Shown here piece by piece: positions 1-7,111 of a stretch of 32,365 nt of DNA; position 1 is the stretch's first letter; each line of letters begins with the position of its first letter. The translations under genes were made by a program, and so were the position numbers. The notes below the pieces were generated by a model that saw only the letters and a list, made by a program, of their open reading frames with translations, searched no databases and was not told the origin of the DNA. The stretch comes from CAIXMG01 sp964550225 (lineage in GTDB: Bacteria > Patescibacteriota > Minisyncoccia > Phycocordibacterales > UBA1006), in assembly GCA_964550225.1 (NCBI GenBank), contig CAZJXT010000002.1:1-32365 (forward strand), written 5' to 3'.

Positions 1-51
1 TTATCCACGCCGCCAGCGTTCATCCTGAGCTAGGATCAAACTCTACTAAAA
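1..51 (-). rRNA. rrs: 16S ribosomal RNA, 5' end only (partial)
   Basis: Read on the minus strand this is the conserved start of 16S rRNA: AGAGTTTGATCCTAGCTCAG begins at position 44, followed by the usual GATGAACGCTGGCGGCG block. The rest of the gene lies off the left edge. The mature 5' end is put about 7 nt before AGAGTTTG by analogy with other bacteria, so 51 is approximate. The GGCGTGGATAA ending fits Patescibacteria-type 16S genes, but 44 bases are too few to place the lineage. Confidence 0.95.
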
Positions 52-277
52 AATATACGGGCAAGAATTAATCTTACCTTGTATGCATAGAACGAAACAA
101 AAGAACGTACAATCTTTTGTTTCGAAAATTCAGTTGACAATGAATCTGTCTCGTTTTCGAAAAACTGTGAGACGAGAGTGATTCTAGCAAAATACATAAT
201 AAAATGCAAGGATTTCTTGCACCAAATTATGTGGATTTCTAAACTTGACCACATCTGTCTTCTTTTGGAAAGTGACA
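52..277 (-). other. 16S rRNA precursor leader with two hairpins
   Basis: This stretch of about 225 nt lies between the predicted rRNA promoter and 16S and holds no credible gene. It contains a perfect 12-bp hairpin (CGAAACAAAAGA at 93-104 with TCTTTTGTTTCG at 113-124, 8-nt loop) and a smaller 6-bp hairpin (TGCAAG 205-210 with CTTGCA 216-221), which is followed on the minus strand by TTTT. These may be processing or antitermination signals. No clear boxA was found. Confidence 0.6.
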
Positions 278-283
278 ACGTCT

Positions 284-311
284 ATCCTAGCAAATTCACA
301 AGGAATGTCAA
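284..311 (-). promoter_or_regulatory. rRNA operon promoter
   Basis: A perfect -35 TTGACA (306-311) is followed by a 16-bp spacer and an extended -10, TGC TAGGAT (284-289), reading toward 16S. The predicted start is near 277. It begins 17 bp downstream of the gene A terminator. Confidence 0.75.
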
Positions 312-327
312 GTGTTTTTCCAAGTAA

Positions 328-355
328 AAAAGCCATGGGGTTTCCGGTGGCTTTT
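328..355 (-). terminator. Intrinsic terminator of gene A
   Basis: AAAAGCCA (328-335) pairs with TGGCTTTT (348-355) around a 12-nt loop. On the minus strand the stem ends in a run of six T. It lies 25 nt after the gene A stop. Confidence 0.8.
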
Positions 356-379
356 CTTTAACCCAGAACACTCGTAGTT

Positions 380-694
380 CTATGCGGCTTTTTTAGTGAG
401 TTGTTCACAAACCAGAGCTTTTTTAAATGTTTCAAATGATATTGTCGATTGAAATTTCGCTCTATTTGGATCAGTTTGATATCGCTGCCCCTGATTGTAT
501 TTATTTGTTGAAATCAATACGATATCAGTTTTTGTTACAGCAACAATTACCTGCCATGGCTCATGATTAATTTCTTCAATACTGTTCATTAATACAGCGA
601 TGCCAAAATCTTTGGCGTTTATTTTTTTACGCTCTTTTAAAAATTTTCGTAATTCCTTAAGAGATGTTTCTTGTGTAATTTGAATAGGCTGCAT
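380..694 (-). CDS. Hypothetical protein (orphan gene A), 104 aa
   Basis: Function not recognised. The 104-residue product is soluble, with no signal peptide or membrane segment. A charged N-terminal helix (LKELRKFLKERKK, about residues 13-25) is followed by a section that looks alternately beta (VIVAVTKTDIVLIST, about 49-63) and a C-terminal lysine-rich helix. It forms its own unit: promoter at 725-752, terminator at 328-355, on the same strand as tgt upstream and 16S downstream. The 30-nt stretch between -10 and ATG is A-rich and has no Shine-Dalgarno. It could be a lineage-specific regulator or simply fast-evolving; nothing visible decides. Confidence 0.7.
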   Translation of the reverse strand: MQPIQITQETSLKELRKFLKERKKINAKDFGIAVLMNSIEEINHEPWQVIVAVTKTDIVLISTNKYNQGQRYQTDPNRAKFQSTISFETFKKALVCEQLTKKAA

Positions 695-724
695 AGGTCG
701 TAGTTTTTTATTTTTATTTTCTTT

Positions 725-752
725 ACCATAACATATTTAAAATAAAAAGCAA
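725..752 (-). promoter_or_regulatory. Promoter of gene A, -35 inside the tgt terminator
   Basis: -35 TTGCTT (747-752), 16-bp spacer, -10 TATGGT (725-730) preceded by TGT (extended -10). The -35 bases are the descending arm of the tgt terminator hairpin. Confidence 0.6.
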
Positions 753-767
753 GCTTTTGGCTTACTT
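747..767 (-). terminator. Intrinsic terminator of tgt
   Basis: AAGCAAGC (747-754) pairs with GCTTACTT (760-767) through 8 bp with one G-U and a 5-nt loop. On the minus strand it is followed by TTTATTTT. The tgt stop codon is inside the ascending arm. Confidence 0.75.
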
Positions 768-1985
768 GTTATTTTTATAATATTCTTTCAAAAAATTTTC
801 TTTGAGTTGATAAAATGTGTCATCTAATAACGAATTGCGAATATCTGCTACGAGCTTATTGATAAAATAGAGGTTATGAATTGATGCCAATGTTCCTGCA
901 AGCATTTCTTGAGAACGAAACAGATGTGCGAGATATGACCGCGTATAATTTTTACAAGTATAACAATCACAATCAGATTCTATGGGAATTATTGATTCTT
1001 TATGTTCTGCGTTCATCATATTGATACGTCCCTGTTTAGTATACAATGATCCATTACGAGCAATTCGTGTCGGTGCAACACAATCAAATGTATCGCATCC
1101 ATTTTCTACTCCAAGGAAAAAATCTATCGGTTCCCCAATCCCCAACAAATGTCTCGGTTTATGTTCTGGAAGAATTTCATTCACCCATTTCACAGCTGTT
1201 CCCAAATCATCTTTTTCAAACGATCCCCCAATTCCAAACCCATCAAATTGGTCTCCGTGTTCGGTCACCATTTCTGCAAGAATTTTTGCTGACTCCTTGC
1301 GTAAATCCTCAAAACGTCCTCCTTGAACCACACCAAACAATGCCTGTTTCTTTTCTTGATCAAATTCATTATGCGCAACGAGACTGCGTAGTGCCCATCG
1401 ATGCGTGCGATCCATTGCTTGCTTTTGATATTCAAGAGGTGCAATTGGTGACGTACATTCATCAAATGCAAAAATAATATCAGCACCGAGATTCCATTGG
1501 ATTTCCATAGATCGCTCTGGAGTAAAGCGATGTTCAGATCCATCTTTATACGATTTGAATGTTACACCATCTTCATCAATTTTTGCGAGTGCTTTTTCTG
1601 AAATCTCAAAAGGGGTAGCATCTGTTATCTGTTCCACACTTGCAAGTTTTCCAACTTTTTGATCAAATGCTGTTCCAAGTGAAAACACCTGAAACCCACC
1701 ACTGTCGGTCATGGTCGGTCCGTGCCAATTCATCATTTTGGGAAACCCTCCATGCTTTGCAACAATTTTGTCTCCGGGTTCTAAATAAAGATGATAAGTG
1801 TTTGCAAGTACTACCTGTGCACCCAGATCTTTGATTTGTTCAGGAGTTAATGCCTTTACCGTTGCCTTGGTTCCTACAGTCACAAATGATGGAGTCAAAA
1901 TCACCCCATGAGGAGTATGAATTTCTCCAACGCGCGCAAGAGTTCCATCAAGTTTTTTAATTATTTTAAATTCAAATGGCTGCAT
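762..1985 (-). CDS. tgt: tRNA-guanine transglycosylase
   Basis: Exchanges guanine at the wobble position of GUN-anticodon tRNAs for a queuine precursor in the cytoplasm. The 407-residue protein has the active-site DSGGFQ (94-99), the QGGRF substrate loop (221-225), and the nucleophile loop FDCVAPTR with Asp301. The zinc site is Cys339, Cys341, Cys344 and His370. It is slightly longer than typical bacterial Tgt, the extra length lying between SLG and the RFTPERSM block. Start: the first in-frame ATG (2015) would put ten extra residues ahead of the conserved start and lies upstream of the promoter. ATG 1985 sits 9 nt after an extended -10, so it is preferred. No queuosine biosynthesis gene lies in this window. 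Confidence 0.96.
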   Translation of the reverse strand: MQPFEFKIIKKLDGTLARVGEIHTPHGVILTPSFVTVGTKATVKALTPEQIKDLGAQVVLANTYHLYLEPGDKIVAKHGGFPKMMNWHGPTMTDSGGFQVFSLGTAFDQKVGKLASVEQITDATPFEISEKALAKIDEDGVTFKSYKDGSEHRFTPERSMEIQWNLGADIIFAFDECTSPIAPLEYQKQAMDRTHRWALRSLVAHNEFDQEKKQALFGVVQGGRFEDLRKESAKILAEMVTEHGDQFDGFGIGGSFEKDDLGTAVKWVNEILPEHKPRHLLGIGEPIDFFLGVENGCDTFDCVAPTRIARNGSLYTKQGRINMMNAEHKESIIPIESDCDCYTCKNYTRSYLAHLFRSQEMLAGTLASIHNLYFINKLVADIRNSLLDDTFYQLKENFLKEYYKNNK

Positions 1986-1994
1986 GATTTTCTG

Positions 1995-2003
1995 ACTATA
2001 CCA
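1995..2003 (-). promoter_or_regulatory. Extended -10 promoter of tgt
   Basis: TGG TATAGT ends 9 nt before the tgt ATG, directly after the T-run of the preceding terminator. No good -35 is seen. A leaderless or nearly leaderless mRNA is predicted. Confidence 0.6.
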
Positions 2004-2030
2004 AAAAAGACGCATTTATGCATCTTTTTT
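2003..2030 (-). terminator. Intrinsic terminator of the mreB-mreC-EEP operon
   Basis: AAAAAAGACGCAT (2003-2015) pairs with ATGCATCTTTTTT (2018-2030): 13 bp with one G-U and a minimal loop. On the minus strand it ends in six T and begins 7 nt after the EEP stop. Confidence 0.85.
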
Positions 2031-2037
2031 GAATGAA

Positions 2038-2781
2038 CTATGCATTTATTTTAACATACAATGGTGCGTGATCAGAAACCTCGTCTGGGAGTACCTTAAA
2101 ATCTTCTACTTGAATACCTTTTGAAACAAATACGTAATCTGCAAATTTATTTTCTTTCGTGTAATACGATGTTCGTGTATTCGTAACACCATATTCCTTA
2201 ATCAAATTTGTAAGTCCAAAATCTTCAATCATTTTTAAACTTTGTGTATTTGGTGATAAATTAAAATCACCACCTAATACAAATGGATGATTTAATGTTT
2301 TTAAAAATGAAATAATATTTTCTGATTGCTTCAAGCGATCTTCAGTATCATCTTTTCCTTGACCGTTCCATAATCCATGTAAATTGAGAATTGAAACTTT
2401 TTGTTGATCTTCTATTTGCAGGGTGAGATATTGTAGATTTCTTTTAGGAGAAGTAATATCAAGAACTGGAAAATATTCTTCCTTATCATGAATCATAATA
2501 TCTCCGAAACCTATTAGTGATAATGATTTTTTATAATAGATCGCAAGCCCATAATCACCATTTTCATCTTCTGGTGCAAATATTTTTTCATAATTTCTCA
2601 AAATATCCCCAACTTGTGAAAACATATTATTCATTTCATCATGATGATCTATTTTTTCTCTTGGCGCATCTGACCAAACCTCTTGCAAACAAAATACATC
2701 CACATCCTGATATGTTTCAAAAAAATGTTTTAAAGGTTCTGCAACTCGCCCACCCCACGTATTTAAAAAAATGATTTTCAT
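2038..2781 (-). CDS. Endonuclease/exonuclease/phosphatase family hydrolase
   Basis: A metal-dependent hydrolase of the EEP (DNase I / AP-endonuclease-like) superfamily, 247 aa. Family motifs appear in order: N-terminal KIIFLNTWGG (metal-site Asn), CLQEVW (metal-binding Glu), NLHGLWNG, GGDFNLSP (Asp-Asn pair), and C-terminal SDHAPLYV (Asp-His). No signal peptide or membrane segment is visible, so it is probably cytoplasmic. It is last in the mreB-mreC operon, 10 nt after mreC. An upstream in-frame ATG at 2829 would overlap mreC and place the conserved KIIFLN at residue 18, so 2781 is preferred. The substrate (DNA, RNA, lipid or sugar phosphate) cannot be told from sequence. There is no Shine-Dalgarno. 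Confidence 0.88.
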   Translation of the reverse strand: MKIIFLNTWGGRVAEPLKHFFETYQDVDVFCLQEVWSDAPREKIDHHDEMNNMFSQVGDILRNYEKIFAPEDENGDYGLAIYYKKSLSLIGFGDIMIHDKEEYFPVLDITSPKRNLQYLTLQIEDQQKVSILNLHGLWNGQGKDDTEDRLKQSENIISFLKTLNHPFVLGGDFNLSPNTQSLKMIEDFGLTNLIKEYGVTNTRTSYYTKENKFADYVFVSKGIQVEDFKVLPDEVSDHAPLYVKINA

Positions 2782-2791
2782 AGTATGAATA

Positions 2792-3586
2792 TTATTTAAT
2801 AATCTCCACAAAACGTAATTCTTGTACATTCACCGGAGTACGTGCCAACACGGTTTGAAATGGATCCCGAGGATCAAAGATTACTGATTTTACAACTCCT
2901 ACAATCATATTCTGATATTCTGGAAGTGCTAACAAATCTCCATCGACAATTGTAATCTCTCGAGGAATATGGATCTCAAAATTTCCGGACCCTTTTCCCA
3001 TTGCAGGAACAAAAATGTTTTTCTCGTTTTTAATTACTAAATCTCCACTGAATTGAGGACCTGAATATAATACTACGGTTGCAGTATTTTTTGATACCGC
3101 GGCAATTTCTCCTAATCCAATAATTCCTTGACTTGTAACACGCTGTCCTACAGCAACCCCATCATCACTTCCTCGATTAATAATCAAACTATTATAAAGA
3201 GACCGATTTGGTTTTGCTATTATTTCCGCAAGAATGCTTTCATCTGTTTTTTTAATATAGGATAATTCTTTTCGTAATGCATCATTTTCTTGACGAAGTG
3301 TTTCATTTTCTATCAGAGTCGTACTATTGCTCGCAATAGTATCATTAAGTTTTTTATTTTCTTTAATCAAAATTGATTTTGGAGTCATCATTGTTACCGT
3401 ATTCACGGCTGCAATATCCAAAGTATGAGCAAGCCACGCTGGACCTTGAAAAACAGTTCTCATGAATGGCGCTATAATAAACACCAATATTCCGATGGTA
3501 CCAATTAATCCAACACCAATACTCGCAATTCTTTTGCGAGATATTTTCTGTTTATTTTCTTTATTATCGAAGTGGTAAGATGTCAT
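2792..3586 (-). CDS. mreC: Rod-shape determining protein MreC
   Basis: Bitopic envelope protein that links MreB filaments to the peptidoglycan elongation machinery. The 264 residues give a short basic cytoplasmic tail, one membrane helix (about 20-40, IGVGLIGTIGILVFIIAP), a coiled-coil section (about 70-115, rich in EN and LR) and the two-barrel MreC domain, with NSLIINRGSDDGVAVGQ and the GLGEI block typical of the family. The chosen ATG (3586) lies inside the last codons of mreB, a 23-nt overlap suggesting translational coupling. An ATG at 3619 would add eleven residues read from mreB coding sequence. mreD, rodA and pbp2 are not adjacent. Confidence 0.93.
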   Translation of the reverse strand: MTSYHFDNKENKQKISRKRIASIGVGLIGTIGILVFIIAPFMRTVFQGPAWLAHTLDIAAVNTVTMMTPKSILIKENKKLNDTIASNSTTLIENETLRQENDALRKELSYIKKTDESILAEIIAKPNRSLYNSLIINRGSDDGVAVGQRVTSQGIIGLGEIAAVSKNTATVVLYSGPQFSGDLVIKNEKNIFVPAMGKGSGNFEIHIPREITIVDGDLLALPEYQNMIVGVVKSVIFDPRDPFQTVLARTPVNVQELRFVEIIK

Positions 3587-4610
3587 GAGGAGCAACAAGA
3601 ACTTCTTTAAATTTTTCAATGTCTTCTAAAACAATACCGCACCCACGCGCAACTGCAGAAAGTGGATCATCTGCGGTATAAACGGGAATTTTGAACGCAT
3701 CAAATATCATTTTATCTAATCCTCGGATAAGTGCACCACCTCCGGCGATATACATCCCCCGATTCATAACATCTGAAACAATTTCTGGTGGAGTAGTTTC
3801 TAAAACTTCACGAATAGCATCAACAATCTGAGCAATTGATGCTCCAATTGCATGACGAATATCACTATCTGTTACTAAAATTTCTCGAGGGAGACCTGTA
3901 ATAAGATCGCGCCCTTTTACTTTTGTTTCAAGTTTTTCACCTACCTGAGCAGAGCCTAACACCAACTTGATCTCTTCTGATGTTTTTTCACCTACTAATA
4001 ATTTAAATTCATTGCGCAAGTAATTGATGATGTCTTGGTTCATTGTATCTCCTGCAAGTTTTAATGATTTCGCCTGTACAACACCCGATAATGAGATAAC
4101 CGCAATATCGGTAGTTCCTCCACCAATATCAATAATCATAGAACCAACAGGTTCTTTAACAGGTAATCGAATACCTATTGCCGCAGCCATGGGTTCTTCG
4201 ATGATATATACCTCTCGAGCTCCTGCAGATTTTGCCGCATCATAAACCGCCAAATGTTCTACGTTGGTAATTCCAGAAGGAACACCTACGACAACACGCG
4301 GCCGAAAAAATTTCGGAGAAATTTTTTCGGCCTTAGTAATTAAATACGACAACATTTCTTCGGTTACTTCAAAATCTGAAATAACTCCATCTACGACAGG
4401 ATGAATTGCTTTAATATGAGTAGGCGTTCGTCCAAGCATTTCTTTAGCAGCAGTACCCACCGCTACAATACGTCCTGTTTTTGTGTTGAGTGCAACAATA
4501 GACGGTTCGTTGATGATAATTCCAGACCCTCGCAAATATACCAAAGTGTTAGCTGTTCCTAAATCAATCCCGATATCATTAGAAAATTTATTGTACAAGT
4601 CTTCGAACAT
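3564..4610 (-). CDS. mreB: Rod-shape determining actin homologue MreB
   Basis: Bacterial actin that forms membrane-associated filaments directing side-wall synthesis. At 348 aa it is full length. The phosphate-1 loop is DLGTANTLVY (16-25), phosphate 2 is IDIGGGTTDIAV, and the adenosine motif is AGGGALIRGLD near the C-terminus. The N-terminal MFEDLYNKFSND could be the membrane-binding amphipathic helix. It is first in the mreB-mreC-EEP operon and divergent from gene B. An extended -10 ends 10 nt before the ATG, so little or no 5' leader is expected. Presence of MreBC suggests a rod-like cell or at least MreB-guided wall growth. Confidence 0.97.
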   Translation of the reverse strand: MFEDLYNKFSNDIGIDLGTANTLVYLRGSGIIINEPSIVALNTKTGRIVAVGTAAKEMLGRTPTHIKAIHPVVDGVISDFEVTEEMLSYLITKAEKISPKFFRPRVVVGVPSGITNVEHLAVYDAAKSAGAREVYIIEEPMAAAIGIRLPVKEPVGSMIIDIGGGTTDIAVISLSGVVQAKSLKLAGDTMNQDIINYLRNEFKLLVGEKTSEEIKLVLGSAQVGEKLETKVKGRDLITGLPREILVTDSDIRHAIGASIAQIVDAIREVLETTPPEIVSDVMNRGMYIAGGGALIRGLDKMIFDAFKIPVYTADDPLSAVARGCGIVLEDIEKFKEVLVAPHDILPLR

Positions 4611-4620
4611 AGATGTGCGG

Positions 4621-4629
4621 AGTGTACCA
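4621..4629 (-). promoter_or_regulatory. Extended -10 promoter of mreB
   Basis: TGG TACACT ends 10 nt before the mreB ATG. No convincing -35 was found. The promoter faces away from that of gene B. Confidence 0.5.
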
Positions 4630-4654
4630 TGTTAGACGTTTTTGTGGAAGAACC

Positions 4655-4683
4655 TTGACATTTATAATTTATAATGCTATTAT
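4655..4683 (+). promoter_or_regulatory. Promoter of gene B
   Basis: TTGACA (4655-4660), 17-bp spacer, TATTAT (4678-4683) with TGC extension. A second -10 option, TATAAT (4681-4686), overlaps. The predicted leader is about 18-20 nt, A-rich and without Shine-Dalgarno. Confidence 0.75.
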
Positions 4684-4707
4684 AATATAGAACCAAAAAC
4701 TATCTAC

Positions 4708-5118
4708 ATGAAAAAAGCTTCCTTTTTCCCTATGCTATTAGAAGGTTTTTTAAAAGAGCTGCCTATAGAAATTCCCTCACTAGAAACTCTTGCGCAATTA
4801 TTACGAGAAAAACGGATGAAAGAAAAATTGTGCGATACTGCATTTTATAATTATGTAAATCAACAAATTCTAAATTCTGTAAAAGAAATTCTTAAAAAAA
4901 CCGCTTCTGACATTGCTCAAAACAAGCTTGAAAAAATGTATGACTTTCAAAGACTTTCTGGAACCAAAGAAACTGAAATGCTTATCTTTGAATTATTAGT
5001 AGTTCATTTTGGGAAAAGCATCCCCAATGAAAAACTTTTAGAAATCATTCATAATGATTCCGGCCAGTATTCTGAAAAATACATTTCATTTGCGAGAACT
5101 GCTTTTACTATGAAGTAA
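4708..5118 (+). CDS. Hypothetical protein (orphan gene B), 136 aa
   Basis: Function not recognised. The 136-residue product looks all-helical and soluble: an N-terminal hydrophobic-charged helix (FFPMLLEGFLKEL), a central lysine-rich amphipathic segment (about 50-75, VNQQILNSVKEILKK), and a leucine-rich helix (EMLIFELLVVHFG, about 89-101). No cysteine pairs, signal peptide or catalytic motif are seen. It is the only orphan on the plus strand in the left half, divergent from mreB, with its own near-consensus promoter and a terminator shared with convergent proS. Confidence 0.7.
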   Translation: MKKASFFPMLLEGFLKELPIEIPSLETLAQLLREKRMKEKLCDTAFYNYVNQQILNSVKEILKKTASDIAQNKLEKMYDFQRLSGTKETEMLIFELLVVHFGKSIPNEKLLEIIHNDSGQYSEKYISFARTAFTMK

Positions 5119-5125
5119 TTCTCAC

Positions 5126-5159
5126 AAAATGCGCAACCTTATTAAAGGATGCGCATTTT
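5126..5159. terminator. Bidirectional terminator between gene B and proS
   Basis: AAAATGCGCA (5126-5135) pairs with TGCGCATTTT (5150-5159), with an inner CCTT/AAGG pairing. T-runs flank both sides, so it can serve both convergent genes. Confidence 0.9.
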
Positions 5160-6397
5160 TATTTAATAACCATTTCAAATAATTCTGCTTCAGTAATAAT
5201 TTTACTATCAGATTCATTTCTTTTTTTAAACTCCAAACCTCCTTTTTCAAGTGACTTATCAGAAATAACTACTCGATACGGAATTCCGATGAGATCTGCA
5301 TCCGCAAATTTAGCACCTGCAGAACTATCTCGATCATCGAGGAGAACTTCGATTCCCTGTGCTGTAAGTTTTTCATAGAGTGCGGTGGCTTTATCAGCAA
5401 CAGAACCTAATTGAATCAAGTGAACTTTGAATGGCGCAATTGTTTCTGGCCAAATAATTCCTTTATCATCAGAAAAGATTTCTGTAATAACTCCCATAAG
5501 GCGCGTAATCCCAATTCCATATGAACCCATATATACTAATTGAGGCTTCCCTTCTGAATCCATATAAGTAAGCCCAAGCGGTTCAGAAAATTTATGACCG
5601 AGTGAGAAAATATTTCCCACCTCAACAGCTTTTTCTTCTACGAGCTCATCTTTTGATAATCCAAGATCAGCAAGCACTTCATCAGTATAAACCTCTTTAT
5701 TGATTGCAATATTTTTTTCTTTACTTACATAGATCAAATCTTCTCCCGCTTCACAGATAGTTTGAAACTCATGAGAGTATTTAGAAAAAGTTCCTCCTGA
5801 TGCAAATGTGAAATAGGTTTTATTTTCAAGACCTATTCGTGCAAATATGTTTTTGTAAGCATTTGTCATCTTGTTATAAAACAAATCGTGCTCTGATTGA
5901 TCTTTTGAAAATGAATAAAGTGCTTTCCAAAAAAATTCACGCCCTCGAATAATTCCTGATTTTGCACGAAGCTCATTTCGAAAAACTGTTCGAATATCGT
6001 AAGGATACGCAGGAAGATCTTTATATGAATGAATAAACTGTTTCATCATTGCAGTCATAGGTTCTTCGTGAGTAAATGCAAGCCCTAGTTCTGCACCACC
6101 TTTTAATTCTGTTTTAAACCAATTATCAACAATAGCATCATCCCATCTTGTTTTTTCCCAAACTTCTTTGTTCTGAAGTGCTGTTGATTGCATTTCACAA
6201 CCACCAACACTATTCATTTCTTCTCGAATAATTTGTGAAATTTTTTGGATAACACGAAGACCTAGAGGTAAAACATCGTAGATACCTGCCATTTCTTTAT
6301 GAATAAAACCACCCTTGATTAACAATTGTGCATTTTTTGAAACCTCATCTGCTGGAGCTTCTTTTCGAGTTTTTGTAAATAATTGAGATTGTCGCAT
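5159..6397 (-). CDS. proS: Prolyl-tRNA synthetase, short form without editing insertion
   Basis: Charges tRNA-Pro with proline. Class II motifs are present: motif 1 around PLGLRVIQKISQIIREEM, the HEEP substrate loop, motif 2 as VFRNELRAKSGIIRGREF, and motif 3 as GSYGIGITRLMGV. A C-terminal anticodon-binding domain (about 315-412) contains DDRDSSAGAKFADADLIGIP. The protein is 412 aa, where bacterial-type ProRS is normally about 570. The roughly 180-residue INS editing domain between motifs 2 and 3 is absent, so Ala-tRNA-Pro editing in cis is not expected. ATG 6397 lies 6 nt after the -10, giving a leaderless start. Confidence 0.96.
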   Translation of the reverse strand: MRQSQLFTKTRKEAPADEVSKNAQLLIKGGFIHKEMAGIYDVLPLGLRVIQKISQIIREEMNSVGGCEMQSTALQNKEVWEKTRWDDAIVDNWFKTELKGGAELGLAFTHEEPMTAMMKQFIHSYKDLPAYPYDIRTVFRNELRAKSGIIRGREFFWKALYSFSKDQSEHDLFYNKMTNAYKNIFARIGLENKTYFTFASGGTFSKYSHEFQTICEAGEDLIYVSKEKNIAINKEVYTDEVLADLGLSKDELVEEKAVEVGNIFSLGHKFSEPLGLTYMDSEGKPQLVYMGSYGIGITRLMGVITEIFSDDKGIIWPETIAPFKVHLIQLGSVADKATALYEKLTAQGIEVLLDDRDSSAGAKFADADLIGIPYRVVISDKSLEKGGLEFKKRNESDSKIITEAELFEMVIK

Positions 6398-6403
6398 AGA
6401 GCT

Positions 6404-6432
6404 ATACTAGCTTTTCAGAACCTTTTTTGCAA
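6404..6432 (-). promoter_or_regulatory. Promoter of proS
   Basis: TTGCAA (6427-6432), 17-bp spacer, TAGTAT (6404-6409), then 6 nt to the ATG. The -35 follows within a few bases of the T-run of the gene C terminator. Confidence 0.65.
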
Positions 6433-6439
6433 GAAAAAA

Positions 6440-6474
6440 ACTGACATTGTTTCTTATTAATAAATAATGTCAGT
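6440..6474 (-). terminator. Intrinsic terminator of gene C
   Basis: ACTGACATT (6440-6448) pairs with AATGTCAGT (6466-6474): 9 bp, then seven T on the minus strand. Confidence 0.85.
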
Positions 6475-6499
6475 GTTTTTATTTTATTGTGATTATTAC

Positions 6500-6868
6500 C
6501 TAATCAGCAATAATTAAAGTATTCAATTGGGTATTACCTTCATCTTTTTGTTTTCTTAAAAAAGTTTTAAATTCAGTATCTGTCAATGATCGTTCTAGTA
6601 TATCACGATAATAAGACCATGCTTCTTGCTGAGAAAGAAAAACTCCTTTGTAACCAAAAACAATATCTGTTAGATTAATTTTGTCTCTGTCATTAAAGAA
6701 AACCTTTCTTGGCTCAGTCGGACCTTCACCATAATTACTTCCTACATGATAGAACGATGTACCTGGTTTTATCTTATTCAAGAAATTCTTCTTGGTAAAA
6801 ACCCCATCTGGATACTTACTACGTATCTCTTGTATACACTTTGGCAATTTCGGTATTTTTTTTCGCAT
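6500..6868 (-). CDS. Hypothetical protein (orphan gene C), 122 aa
   Basis: Function not recognised. The protein is basic (MRKKIPKLPK at the N-terminus) and probably cytoplasmic. A middle segment rich in G, Y and F (SFYHVGSNYGEGPTEPRKVF, about 38-57) precedes a helical C-terminal half (QQEAWSYYRDILERSL). No known fold could be assigned by eye. It is transcribed alone from a near-consensus promoter divergent from rpsB; the two -35 boxes are 3 bp apart. The leader is A-rich and about 24 nt, with no Shine-Dalgarno. Confidence 0.7.
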   Translation of the reverse strand: MRKKIPKLPKCIQEIRSKYPDGVFTKKNFLNKIKPGTSFYHVGSNYGEGPTEPRKVFFNDRDKINLTDIVFGYKGVFLSQQEAWSYYRDILERSLTDTEFKTFLRKQKDEGNTQLNTLIIAD

Positions 6869-6898
6869 TTTTTGAGATTTTAATTTTGTTTCGATATT

Positions 6899-6927
6899 AT
6901 AATATCATTAAATATAGATATAGTCAA
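6899..6927 (-). promoter_or_regulatory. Promoter of gene C
   Basis: TTGACT (6922-6927), 17-bp AT-rich spacer, TATTAT (6899-6904) with TGA extension. It is back to back with the rpsB promoter. Confidence 0.7.
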
Positions 6928-6930
6928 GTC

Positions 6931-6959
6931 TCGTCAAATCTCTTTGTTTATGTTATAGT
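6931..6959 (+). promoter_or_regulatory. Promoter of rpsB
   Basis: Extended -10 TGT TATAGT (TATAGT at 6954-6959) with a poor -35, TCGTCA (6931-6936), at 17 bp. Transcription should start near 6966, just before the folded leader. Confidence 0.6.
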
Positions 6960-6970
6960 CCCTCTCGTAA

Positions 6971-7099
6971 GCAGATTGTAGAAAACATCTTATTGAGAAC
7001 GGTACTTGGCTATCCAAGCCTTATAAATAAATGTTTTCCACGGGCGTCACCCGTGCCAACGAGGGGTATTATTATTACCCACCCCTTGTGCAAATCTGT
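6971..7099 (+). ncRNA. Structured leader RNA of the rpsB-tsf operon
   Basis: The roughly 140-nt untranslated leader can fold into a closed multi-branch structure. The outer stem is GCAGATT (6971-6977) with AATCTGT (7093-7099). Inside are GAAAACAT (6981-6988) with ATGTTTTC (7031-7038), which encloses hairpin CTTGG/CCAAG (7005-7018). Next come hairpin CACGGG/CCCGTG (7039-7055) and ACGAGGGG (7059-7066) with CCCCTTGT (7082-7089). All other conserved genes here have almost no leader, so this one is probably regulatory, most likely autoregulation by S2. Pairings were found by eye; the regulator is inferred from position. Confidence 0.65.
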
Positions 7100-7111
7100 C
7101 GTAAAAAAATT

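Noticed and set aside
36..278. Open frame of 80 codons next to the 16S gene (minus strand)
   Set aside because: It covers the rRNA leader and runs into the 16S 5' end, and its sequence is explained by the leader hairpins.
982..1477. Two plus-strand frames opposite tgt
   Set aside because: They are antisense to conserved Tgt motifs, with no promoter or family resemblance.
7061..7066. GAGGGG as a Shine-Dalgarno for rpsB
   Set aside because: It lies 45 nt before the ATG and pairs with CCCCTTGT in the leader fold.
7031..7111. N-terminal extension of S2 from ATG 7031
   Set aside because: It would translate the leader stems and gives no S2-like sequence; the family begins at 7112.
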